DNA of 64,000 nucleotides. Source: JANQOH01 sp965242575. Lineage in GTDB: Bacteria > Pseudomonadota > Alphaproteobacteria > UBA7887. The first letter of the stretch is position 1. Each line of letters starts with the position of its first letter. The DNA lies in contig OZ251461.1 of the NCBI GenBank assembly GCA_965242575.1, forward strand, positions 2,294,001 to 2,358,000, in the 5' to 3' direction. Made by a program: the position numbers and the translations under genes. The notes under the pieces are model-generated. The model had not been told where the DNA came from, made no database searches, and worked only from the letters and a program-made list of their open reading frames with translations. Below, in pieces: positions 52,104 through 59,881 of the stretch.

Positions 52104-52705
52104 GGGTCCAGCGAGAGGGTTTCGGCCCCCGCCAGGCCGGGTTCGCCGTGGGCGGCGGCGACGACGACGCCGCCGGCGGCGCGGTGCTCGGCCATGACGG
52201 CGGCGAGCGCCGCCGCGGCGGCGGAATCGAGGCCGGCCTCCGGCTCGTCGAGCAGCCAGACGGGCGCCGGGGCGGCGAGGAGGCGCGCCAGCGCGGTCCG
52301 CCGGCGCTGCCCCGCAGACAGGAACCGCGCCGGCGCGTCGGCCAGCGCCGCCAAGCCGAACGCCTCCAGCGCCGCGCCGACCCGGAGCGCGCCGCCGCCG
52401 CCGGCCATCCGCGCCTGGAAAGCGACGTTCTCGGCGACGGTGAGCAGCGGCTTCACGGCGTCGCGGTGGCCGACGTAGCGCATGGCGCGGCCCCAACTCT
52501 CGCGGTCCGCGCGCACGTCGCGCCCGGACCACAGGACCGAACCGGCCGCCGGCGGCAGCAGGCCGGCCAGCAGGCGGAGCAGGCTCGTCTTGCCGCTGCC
52601 GTTGGCGCCGCGCACCACCAGCGCGCCGCCCTGGCGCACGCGGACATCGAGGCCGGAAAACAGGAGGCGCTCGCCGCGCCGGCAGGCGATCCCCTCCCCC
52701 GTCAG
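52100..52705 (-). CDS. ccmA: Heme exporter ATP-binding protein CcmA
   Basis: About 201 residues. ABC ATPase: Walker A RGANGSGKTSLL, signature LSAGQRRR, Walker B PVWLLDEPEAGLD. The conserved N-terminus (LTGEGIACRRGERLLFSGL) is in frame but has no ATG/GTG/TTG; the best candidate is CTG at 52705, right at the family start. The first standard codon, GTG 52639, would delete the first beta strands. Either a CTG start or a sequence error. Starts 28 nt after the flavin reductase gene. Confidence 0.88.
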   Translation of the reverse strand: MTGEGIACRRGERLLFSGLDVRVRQGGALVVRGANGSGKTSLLRLLAGLLPPAAGSVLWSGRDVRADRESWGRAMRYVGHRDAVKPLLTVAENVAFQARMAGGGGALRVGAALEAFGLAALADAPARFLSAGQRRRTALARLLAAPAPVWLLDEPEAGLDSAAAAALAAVMAEHRAAGGVVVAAAHGEPGLAGAETLSLDP

Positions 52706-52733
52706 CTCGGCGGCGGCGGCGATGGCGGGCGCC

Positions 52734-53351
52734 TCACGGCCAGCCCGGCCGGTCCATGGCGAACACGGAATCGACGCGGACGTAATCGCGGTAGCCGAGG
52801 CGGCCGACGATATCGAGCCGGTCGTAACGGACCAGGCCGTCCTCGATGGCGCGGTCGGCGATGTGGACGCCCTTGACCTCGCCGAAGACGACGGTGTTGG
52901 GGAATTCGGGATCCGCGCTCGGCAACGCGGTCTTGTGCGTGAGCGCGCATTCGAGATGGACCGGGCTTTCGGCGACGCGCGGCGGGCCCACCAGGACGGC
53001 GGGTTCGGCGGTCAGTCCGGCGACGGCGAATTCGTCGACCTCGGGCGGCGCCGGCGCGGAGGACGCGTTCATCGCCTCGCGCAGCGGCCAGGTGGCCATG
53101 TTGACGACGAATTCCCCGGTCGCCTCGATGTTGGCGACGGTGTCTTTGAAGCGGTCGCCGTGGTGCGGCCCGGTGGCGGCGAACATGACCTGCGGCGGGC
53201 GGTAGGCGACGCCGTTGAAGAAGGAATAGGGCGCCAGGTTCGCCGCCCCGTCCGCGCCGAGCGACGAGATCCAGCCGATGGGGCGGGGGACGACCAGGGC
53301 GTTGAAGGGGTTGTGTCTCAGGCCGTGGGGTTCGCCGGCGCGGTAGAACAT
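52734..53351 (-). CDS. Flavin reductase-like (FMN-binding split barrel) protein
   Basis: 205 residues. NPFNALVVPRPIGWISSLGADGAANLAPYSFFNGVAYRPP is the flavin_reduct family FMN-binding signature, with PHHGDRFKDTVANIEATGEFVVN following. No large partner monooxygenase is adjacent. It is 6 nt after the M16 gene, so cotranscribed. Substrate unknown. Confidence 0.9.
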   Translation of the reverse strand: MFYRAGEPHGLRHNPFNALVVPRPIGWISSLGADGAANLAPYSFFNGVAYRPPQVMFAATGPHHGDRFKDTVANIEATGEFVVNMATWPLREAMNASSAPAPPEVDEFAVAGLTAEPAVLVGPPRVAESPVHLECALTHKTALPSADPEFPNTVVFGEVKGVHIADRAIEDGLVRYDRLDIVGRLGYRDYVRVDSVFAMDRPGWP

Positions 53352-53357
53352 GCGGCG

Positions 53358-54674
53358 TCAACCGCCCAGGCCGGCGGGCTCGCCGACGGCGACGACGATG
53401 AACGAATCGGGGTCGATGAGTTCGCGGGCGACGCGGGCGATGTCCTCGCGCGTCACCGCGTCGATCAGCCCGGCGCGCCGGTCGAGATAGTCGATCCCGA
53501 GGTCGGCGAGCTGGAGGGCGACGAGGATCCCCGCGACCTCGGCGTTGGAGTCGAGCCGGAGGGGGAACGAGCCGTTGATGTAGGTCTTGGCGTCGGCGAG
53601 CTCCGCGTCGGTTACGCCTTCGTCGCGCATCCGCGCGAATTCGGCGCGCGCCACGGCGAGGGCGTCGGCGGCGCGGTCGTTGCGGGTCGCCACGCCGCCG
53701 AGATAGAGCCCGGCGCCGTCCAGCGGCGCGAGATAGGAATACACGCCGTAGGCGAGGCCGCGCTTCTCCCGCACCTCGGCGTAGAGGCGCGAGGTGAAGC
53801 CGCCGCCGCCCAGTATCTGGTTCATGACGTAAGCAATGTAGTAGTCCGGGTCGTCGCGCATCGGGCCGCGCTGGCCCCAGACGATTACGGTCTGAGGCTG
53901 CGGCAAGGGTTCGACGATGACGTGGCCGCCGGACGCCGGGGCGGAGTCGGCGACGGCGAAGGGCGGCCCGGAGTCCGGCAGCGCGCCGAAGGTCGAATCG
54001 AGCAGGCGGCCCAGGGTTTCGCCGTCGATGTCTCCGGCGGCTCCGACGACCAGCCGGTCGCGGACGAAATTCTCGCGCGCGAAGCGGACCAGATCGTCCC
54101 GCCCGACGGCGCGGACGCCGTCGAGGGTTCCGCCCGCCGGGCGGCCGTAGGGGCGGTCGCCGAACGCCGCGCGGAACCAGAGGCGGCGGGCGATGGCGCG
54201 GGCGTCGCGGGTCTCGCGCTCGAGGCCGCGCAGCAGCTGCTCGCGCACCCGCTCCACCGCATCGGGGTCGAAGCGCGGGCGCGCAAGCGCCAGCGAGAGG
54301 AGCTCGAACGCCGCGCCGCGCCGTTCGGTCAGGGTCTGGATCGCGCCGCCGAACTCGTCGACGCCGGCGTCGAAGCGCAGCCGGACGGCGTTGTCGTCGA
54401 CGGCCTTCTGGAAGGCGAGCGCGTCGAGCTCGCCCGCGCCCTCGTTGAGCAGGCCGGACGCCAGTTTGGCGAGGCCCGCCCCGCCCTCCGGGTCGAGCCG
54501 GGCGCCGCCGCGGAAGACGAAGCGGAGCGACAGCATGGGGACCGAGCGCTCCTCGACCAGCCAGGCCTCGATCCCGCCGGGGCTGACGACGCGCTGGACG
54601 TCGACCGCGCCCGCCGGCCCGGCCAGGCCCGCGGCGAGGGCGCACACCGCCGCCGCCCGCCCGGAGGCGGTCAC
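53358..54674 (-). CDS. M16 family peptidase-like subunit (no zinc motif)
   Basis: 438 residues with a signal peptide (AAGLAGPAGA). The pitrilysin fold is clear (VSPGGIEAWLVEERSVPMLSLRFVFRGGARLDPEG; SFPLRLDSNAEVAG), but HxxEH is absent: the place reads GLAKLASGLLNEG. Such non-catalytic halves pair with an active M16 subunit, here the gene immediately upstream, whose stop overlaps this GTG by 4 nt. Periplasmic. Confidence 0.92.
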   Translation of the reverse strand: MTASGRAAAVCALAAGLAGPAGAVDVQRVVSPGGIEAWLVEERSVPMLSLRFVFRGGARLDPEGGAGLAKLASGLLNEGAGELDALAFQKAVDDNAVRLRFDAGVDEFGGAIQTLTERRGAAFELLSLALARPRFDPDAVERVREQLLRGLERETRDARAIARRLWFRAAFGDRPYGRPAGGTLDGVRAVGRDDLVRFARENFVRDRLVVGAAGDIDGETLGRLLDSTFGALPDSGPPFAVADSAPASGGHVIVEPLPQPQTVIVWGQRGPMRDDPDYYIAYVMNQILGGGGFTSRLYAEVREKRGLAYGVYSYLAPLDGAGLYLGGVATRNDRAADALAVARAEFARMRDEGVTDAELADAKTYINGSFPLRLDSNAEVAGILVALQLADLGIDYLDRRAGLIDAVTREDIARVARELIDPDSFIVVAVGEPAGLGG

Positions 54675-56008
54675 GGCGAATCCTCCGCTTCGGGCAGCAG
54701 GAGGGCGGTCACCGAGCGTTCGGGGACGAGGACCGCGCGCCCGGCGGCGGCAACCTGGGCGGCGGTCACGGCCGCCGCCTCGTCGGGCCAGCGCTCGACC
54801 TGCGCGGCGGTCAGGCCGGAGGTCCGGGCGGCGCCGAAAATGCGCGCCAGGGTTTGCAGGCTGTCGCGCGAATAGACGGCGAAGGCGCGGACGCCGAACT
54901 TCGCCCGCTCCAGCTCCTCCTCCGTCACCCCGTCCTCGAGGAGGCGGGCGATTTCGGCGTCGACGGCGTCCTCCAGCTCGGCGATGGCGACGCCGGGCTT
55001 GGGCGACACGCGGATCCCGAAACGGCCGTAATCAAGCCCCGCCCCCGAATACCAGGCGCCGGCGCCGGTGGCGATCCCCCGCTCCACCACGAGAGCCTGG
55101 TAGAGGCGGCTCGCCGGGCCGTCGCCGAGCGCGGTCGCCAGCACGTCGAGCGGGATCGAATGGCCGTCCGGGTCGGCGGCGTAGCTCGGCGCGAGGTAGC
55201 TGCGCGACCATTCGCGGTCGGTGACGCGCGGATCGCTCATCGACAGCCGCCGAGCGGCGCGCTGCGGCGGCTCGGCGGGCCGGACGCGGGGCGGAACCGG
55301 GCGGGCCGCGACTTGGCCGTAGGTCGCCTCGGCGAGGGGCCGGAGCTCGGCCGCCGAAACGTCGCCGGCGACGACGAGGACGGCGTTGTTCGGCGCGTAA
55401 TGCGCGCGGTAGAAGTCGCGCGCGTCGGCGGGGGTCCAGCCGCGGATCTCGTGCTCCCAGCCGATGGTGGGGATTCCGTAGGGATGGGCGAGATATTGCG
55501 CGGCGGCGACCTGTTCGCCGAGCAGGGCGCCGGGGCGGTTGTCCACCCGGCCGCGGCGCTCCTCGAGCACCACCTCGCGCTCGGTGGCGAAATCGTCGTC
55601 GTCGAACGACAGGTTGGCCATGCGGTCGGCCTCGAGGCGCATGACCAATTCCAGCCGGTCCACGGCGATGTTCTGGTAATACCCGGTGTAATCCTGGCCG
55701 GTGAAGGCGTTGTCGTCGCCGCCGTTGCGGGCGACGACGCTGGAGAACTCGCCGTCGGGCGTGGTCGGCGTCCCCTTGAACATCAGGTGTTCGAGCATGT
55801 GGGCGATGCCCGACTTCCCCGGCGGCTCGTCGGCGGCGCCGACCTTGTACCAGACCGAATGATGGACCAGCGGCGCGCGGCGGTTGGGGATGACGACCGC
55901 CTCCATGCCGTTCGCCAGGACGAAGGTTTCGGAGCCGAAGGTCGCTCCGGCGCCGGCCGCGTCCGCCGCCGCGGCGGAGGCCGCCGCCAGCCCCAACGCG
56001 CAGGACAT
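54671..56008 (-). CDS. M16 family zinc peptidase, catalytic subunit
   Basis: 445 residues with a signal peptide (AAASAAAADAAGA). Inverted zinc motif HMLEH in SGIAHMLEHLMFKGT, with the distal Glu in EREVVLEERR. Degrades peptides or misfolded envelope proteins together with the zinc-less subunit encoded downstream. Pair order and the upstream DUF3035 lipoprotein gene match other alphaproteobacteria. Confidence 0.94.
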   Translation of the reverse strand: MSCALGLAAASAAAADAAGAGATFGSETFVLANGMEAVVIPNRRAPLVHHSVWYKVGAADEPPGKSGIAHMLEHLMFKGTPTTPDGEFSSVVARNGGDDNAFTGQDYTGYYQNIAVDRLELVMRLEADRMANLSFDDDDFATEREVVLEERRGRVDNRPGALLGEQVAAAQYLAHPYGIPTIGWEHEIRGWTPADARDFYRAHYAPNNAVLVVAGDVSAAELRPLAEATYGQVAARPVPPRVRPAEPPQRAARRLSMSDPRVTDREWSRSYLAPSYAADPDGHSIPLDVLATALGDGPASRLYQALVVERGIATGAGAWYSGAGLDYGRFGIRVSPKPGVAIAELEDAVDAEIARLLEDGVTEEELERAKFGVRAFAVYSRDSLQTLARIFGAARTSGLTAAQVERWPDEAAAVTAAQVAAAGRAVLVPERSVTALLLPEAEDSP

Positions 56009-56051
56009 CGCGGCCGCCGCCGGCCCCGCCGCGATGCGGCGCGCGGCGCGG

Positions 56052-56609
56052 TCAGAAGGAATCGAGTCCCTCCAGCGGCGCGCGGTCGCGGCGGCGGATG
56101 ACGGGGGTCTCGCCCTCCGCCCCCGCGTCCAGGCGCTCGGCCTCCGCCGCCGGGTCCACGACGTCGCCGGGCGGCGGCCCCTCCCCGCGCCAGAACATCA
56201 GGTCCTCGACGAAGCCGGGGTCGGCGGCGACGAGGACCGGGCCCTCGCGGTTGAGGACGGCGCGGATGGCGGGGTCGGCCTCGTCCGCGCCGGCGCTGGC
56301 GAGCAGGCTGCGTTCGCCGGCGCCGCCGGCGGGCGCGGAGTCCTCTTCCTCCGCCGCGGCGCCGACCACGATCTCCCTGGCCCGGGCGCCGGCGGCGCGC
56401 TCCTGCGGGCGCTCCGCGCCGGGCGCCGGCGGGCGCAGGTCGAAGTCGGGCGGCAGCTCCAGCGGCGCCTGTTCGACGACGCTGGTCTCGTCGGGCGCGC
56501 GCTTGCCGAGCCCGAACGACCGCTTGACCGATTCGCCGCAGCCGGCGAGGCACAGCGCCAGACCGCCGGCGAGAAGCGGCGCCGCGAGTCCTGTCCTTCC
56601 GCCCTTCAT
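56052..56609 (-). CDS. DUF3035 (BamF-like) lipoprotein
   Basis: 185 residues. Lipoprotein signal with LAGC (Cys about 25). PDETSVVEQAPLELPPDFDLRPP is the DUF3035 signature; the family is annotated as a BAM complex subunit (BamF) in alphaproteobacteria. ATG at 56609 has GGAG 7 nt upstream. The C-terminal half is acidic and low-complexity. 43 nt before the M16 pair. Confidence 0.85.
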   Translation of the reverse strand: MKGGRTGLAAPLLAGGLALCLAGCGESVKRSFGLGKRAPDETSVVEQAPLELPPDFDLRPPAPGAERPQERAAGARAREIVVGAAAEEEDSAPAGGAGERSLLASAGADEADPAIRAVLNREGPVLVAADPGFVEDLMFWRGEGPPPGDVVDPAAEAERLDAGAEGETPVIRRRDRAPLEGLDSF

Positions 56610-56711
56610 GTCTCTGCTCCCCGGTTTCCGCGCCCGGCGGCGCCGAGTATCCGGCCGACGATAGCCGAAAGCGCGGAAATCGAAAACCGCGCCCGGGCGC
56701 AAGCGGTCGAT

Positions 56712-56975
56712 GGCCGCTTCGCGGGACGTCCCCTTGCGCGGCGCGCGGGCGGCGCAAACTCGCATGCTCCCCGCCCTCCAGCAACGCCGACAGGCGCCGC
56801 AACACCGCCGCCATCGCCGGAGCCGAACCCTGCTCCAGCGCAATCTGCGCCGAAACGACGTTCCCCTCCGGCAAATCCTCGACCGAAAACCGGTGCTCGT
56901 CAATCGGGAGGGACTGCCGCCGCGGGGCTGAAACGGCGCCAGAGCCTCGCCCGCCGGCGCGATGGCCGCCAGCAT
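56712..56975 (-). pseudogene. Fragment possibly from an Rpn/transposase_31-type gene
   Basis: In one minus-strand frame the sequence reads ...SLPIDEHRFSVEDLPEGN then VVSAQIALEQGSAPAMAAVL and RRLSALLEGGEHASL, a coherent helical protein end without a start codon. I recall similar ends in Rpn-family (PD-(D/E)xK) putative transposases, but this is a memory-level match only. It is truncated at both sides. Confidence 0.3.
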
Positions 56976-57008
56976 CTCCGCCGCCGCCGACCAGCGCCGC
57001 TCGCCGTT

Positions 57009-57275
57009 CTAAATCACTACCGGCAAGACCGGCGGAAGCCGGCCGTCCGGGGGCAGCTCCCGCCGCGGATCGATTTCAGATACATCCGTGCGGTGCAGGC
57101 GAGGATGCGCGAAGCAGGCCGCAAGCCGGTCCATCAGCCCAGCCGCCGCATCCGCCTGTCCGAGCAGCAGAGCGCCGGCGTCCGAGGTCATCGACCCGCC
57201 GTCGAAATCCACCGCAACAGCCCGGCCCGAAACCGCTTGAAACGCGCCGGACGCCGCGGGACGCTTCGTTCGCAT
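57009..57275 (-). mobile_element. IS1380-family transposase, N-terminal fragment
   Basis: 88 codons ending at 57009. VAVDFDGGSMTSDAGALLLGQ then GLMDRLAACFAHPR matches the N-terminal domain of IS1380 transposases ('VDFDGGxxTSDAGxLLL..'). The DDE catalytic core and the rest of the element are gone. An upstream alternative frame and an AT-rich patch (57295-57360) follow. Confidence 0.7.
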
Positions 57276-57583
57276 CGGGGAACTCCCTGCCCCGATATAA
57301 GTCCTTATCCAAGAACGCTATATTACAGTCAGGACCCCGATGCGCCTAAAAACTATGAGAAATCCGGGTTAGCGCGCCCCGCGCTCGAAGCAGTAGCGCT
57401 CGCCCGACGGGTCGGCCTCGGCGGGCGCGGGTTCGCCGAGCAGGCCGACGACGCGCCCCTGGCTCCCGGAGCGCTCCTTCGACTCGGAAACCCGCCGCCC
57501 GGTGCTGAGCGCGGCGGGAGTCACGGGGCGGGGGCGCGCGAACGAGACCGCCCGCCGAAGGGCCGGACGGAAATTCGGCTTCC
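57276..57583. other. Intergenic remnants before orphan brnA
   Basis: A short frame on the minus strand (57369-57524, about 51 codons, GTG start) reads GRVVGLLGEPAPAEADP...ERGAR. It may be another gene-end fragment, but I cannot name it. The remaining bases are unassigned and include the AT-rich segment around 57320. Confidence 0.35.
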
Positions 57584-57856
57584 CTATCCGGTCCGGCGCC
57601 GCGTCCGCACGTAATCGCCGAGCACCCGGGCCATATGCGACTGGCGATCCTCGCCGGCGGACTCGAAGTAGGCCAACACCGCAGGGTCGAGACGCAGCGT
57701 GACATCCGCCGGACGGTCGATCCGGACCAGTTTCGCCTCCCGCCAGAAGGCCTCGTCGAATTCGGGGATATCGCTGAAATCGATATCCTCATCCTCGACG
57801 TTGGCGATCTGCTCGGGCGCCAAGGGAGCCTGGTACTTCTTTCCGTCCTGCTTCAC
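57584..57856 (-). CDS. BrnA-type antitoxin, orphan
   Basis: 90 residues. DIDFSDIPEFDEAFWREAKLVR then PADVTLRLDPAVLAYFES, a ribbon-helix-helix DNA-binding end (HMARVLGDYVRTRR) typical of BrnA antitoxins of the BrnT/BrnA pair. The toxin gene brnT would be expected just upstream (57857-57978) but that 122-nt gap has no BrnT sequence. Could be a relic or regulate elsewhere. Confidence 0.8.
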   Translation of the reverse strand: MKQDGKKYQAPLAPEQIANVEDEDIDFSDIPEFDEAFWREAKLVRIDRPADVTLRLDPAVLAYFESAGEDRQSHMARVLGDYVRTRRRTG

Positions 57857-57978
57857 GATAGATACGCCTTTCCCTCCGGGGCGCCGGGCGCGCCGAGATT
57901 AGCCTTACAACCCCTGCCCGCCCGGTATGAACGACCGTAACGAGCCACGTCCATTCACCCCGTCCGGGCGCAGCGCGT

Positions 57979-58797
57979 TCAGCCGTCGCGCGCCTTGAGC
58001 AGCGCCTTGAGCTCGGCGAGTTCGCGCCGCAATTCATGGTACTCCTCCGAGCGCATCCGGTGCTCCTCGTGGACGACGCCGCTCACATCCGCCACCATCT
58101 CCTCCTGCTCCTGCCGGTGCATGGTCTGCATCGAGTCGGTGATGATGGCGATGAACAGGTTGAGCACGGTGAAACTCGACACCATGATGAAGGAGACGAA
58201 GAATATCCACGCCCACGGGTAGAGCTCCATGACGGGGCGGACGAGGCCCATCGACCAGCTCTCCAGCGTCATGATCTGGAACAGGCTGAACATGGATTCG
58301 CCGATGCTGCCGAACCACGCCGGAAAGGCCGGGCCGAACAATTTGGTCGCCATCACCGAGAAGACGTAGAAGACGAGCAGCAGCAGCGCCGCGACTGAGG
58401 CGACGCCCGGCACCGCGTGCAGGAGCGCGGCGACGACGCGGCGCATCCGCGGCACCGCCGACACCAGCCGCAGCACCCGGAGCACGCGCAGCGCCCGCAG
58501 GACGGAGAGCGAATCGCTCGTCGCCGCCACCGAAACGGCGACCACCGCCAGGTCGAAGACGCTCCACGGGTCGCGGAAGAACCGCCAGCCGTGCGCGAAC
58601 AAGCGGATGAGTATCTCGATGCAGAACACGACGACCACGGCGTGGTCGAAGGTCTTGAGGGCGCTCCCGAACGCCGTCGCCGCGGGCGGCCAGGTCTCCA
58701 GGCCCTGGGTCACGGAATTGACGACGATCAACACCATGACCGCGGCCTGGAAAGCCCTGGCCTCGACCAGCCGGCGCGTGCGTTCCCTGAGGGTCAT
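57979..58797 (-). CDS. Voltage-gated sodium channel (NaChBac-type)
   Basis: 272 residues, six membrane segments. S4 has Arg at every third position (RALRVLRVLR, 101-110) as voltage sensor; the pore filter is TLESW (177-181), as in NaChBac; S6 is SSFTVLNLFIAIITDSM; a C-terminal charged coiled coil (about 245-270) drives tetramer formation. Inner-membrane Na+ channel. Stands after the hydroxyacid dehydrogenase gene on the same strand. Confidence 0.93.
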   Translation of the reverse strand: MTLRERTRRLVEARAFQAAVMVLIVVNSVTQGLETWPPAATAFGSALKTFDHAVVVVFCIEILIRLFAHGWRFFRDPWSVFDLAVVAVSVAATSDSLSVLRALRVLRVLRLVSAVPRMRRVVAALLHAVPGVASVAALLLLVFYVFSVMATKLFGPAFPAWFGSIGESMFSLFQIMTLESWSMGLVRPVMELYPWAWIFFVSFIMVSSFTVLNLFIAIITDSMQTMHRQEQEEMVADVSGVVHEEHRMRSEEYHELRRELAELKALLKARDG

Positions 58798-58843
58798 CGC
58801 GGGCGTATCCGGGTCTCGCGGGGCGCGGCGGCGCCCCCGGCCG

Positions 58844-59872
58844 TCAGGCCGGCGGCCGCCGCAGGGCGGCGGCGTTGACGCAATTACGCAGCGCGCCGCC
58901 CTCCAGGTAGTCGCAACAGGTCCGCGCCGCGCTCTCGCGCATCGTCCGGATGGCGGTGGGGCTGTAGAACGCGGCGTGCGGGGTGACGACGCAGCGGCCC
59001 TCCAGCCACGCCTCGCGCGCCCGCCACGCGGCGATCAGCGGATGGCCGGCCGGCGGCGGCTCGGTCTCGAACACGTCGAGGCCGGCGGCTCCGACGCGGC
59101 CGGACTTGAGGCCGTCGTACAGCGCGTCGAGATCGACCACGCCGCCGCGCGCGGTGTTCACGACGACGGCGCCCGGCTTCATGGCCGCCACCGCCTGCGC
59201 GTCGATCATGTGGCGGGTCTCGTCGTTCAACAGGCAATGGACGCTCACCACGTCGGCGGCGGCCAGCAGTTCGGCGAGAGTCGCGGCCCGCCCTATTCCG
59301 AGCGTCAGTTCGTGGCCGCTCGGGACGTGGGGGTCGTAGCCGACGACCGACATGCCGAACGCCCGGGCGCGCAACGCCGCCGCGCCGCCGATGCGCCCCA
59401 GGCCGATGACGCCGAAGGTGAGTTCGCCGAGCCGGGCCACATGCGGCGCGCGGCGGACGCTCCACCCCTTCTCCGGGTCGTCGCGGAACGCGTCGTTGTA
59501 AGGGACGACCCCGCGCACCAGCGCGAGCGCCAGGGCGATCGCGTGGTCGGCGACCTCGGTGGTTCCGTAGTCGGGGACGTTGCAGACGGGAATGCCGCGC
59601 CGCGCCGCCGCCGCGGTGTCGACCGTGTCGTAGCCGACGCCGAGGCGGCAGACGATGCGCAGTTTCGGCGCGCGGTCGAACACCGCGTCGCCGATGGGCA
59701 TGGCGAGGCCGGTCACGAGCGCATGGGTCTCGCGCCACACCGGGTCCGCGATGGCGGCGGGGTCGGACTCGAAACGCTGTTCGAAGCGCACGTCCCCGGC
59801 GACGACGGCGCGTTCGAACGCGAAATCGTCGACCGAACGGACGTCCGGATAGAGGATGCGCCAGCCGCCCAC
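58844..59872 (-). CDS. D-2-hydroxyacid dehydrogenase (CtBP/SerA-like)
   Basis: 342 residues. NAD site GVIGLGRIGGAAALRARAFG; catalytic Arg in VVNTARGGVVD, Glu in the LDVFETEPPP segment and His in VVTPHAAFYSP. The substrate is probably a 2-hydroxy/2-keto acid. It lies 9 nt after the dehydratase gene, suggesting a catabolic pair in which a 2-keto-3-deoxy sugar acid or related keto acid is made and reduced. Confidence 0.9.
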   Translation of the reverse strand: MGGWRILYPDVRSVDDFAFERAVVAGDVRFEQRFESDPAAIADPVWRETHALVTGLAMPIGDAVFDRAPKLRIVCRLGVGYDTVDTAAAARRGIPVCNVPDYGTTEVADHAIALALALVRGVVPYNDAFRDDPEKGWSVRRAPHVARLGELTFGVIGLGRIGGAAALRARAFGMSVVGYDPHVPSGHELTLGIGRAATLAELLAAADVVSVHCLLNDETRHMIDAQAVAAMKPGAVVVNTARGGVVDLDALYDGLKSGRVGAAGLDVFETEPPPAGHPLIAAWRAREAWLEGRCVVTPHAAFYSPTAIRTMRESAARTCCDYLEGGALRNCVNAAALRRPPA

Positions 59873-59881
59873 CGCCCGGCC

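Noticed and set aside
56052..56975. Longer start for the DUF3035 lipoprotein
   Set aside because: The ATG at 56609 gives the lipoprotein signal and a proper ribosome site; the upstream part is unrelated remnant sequence.
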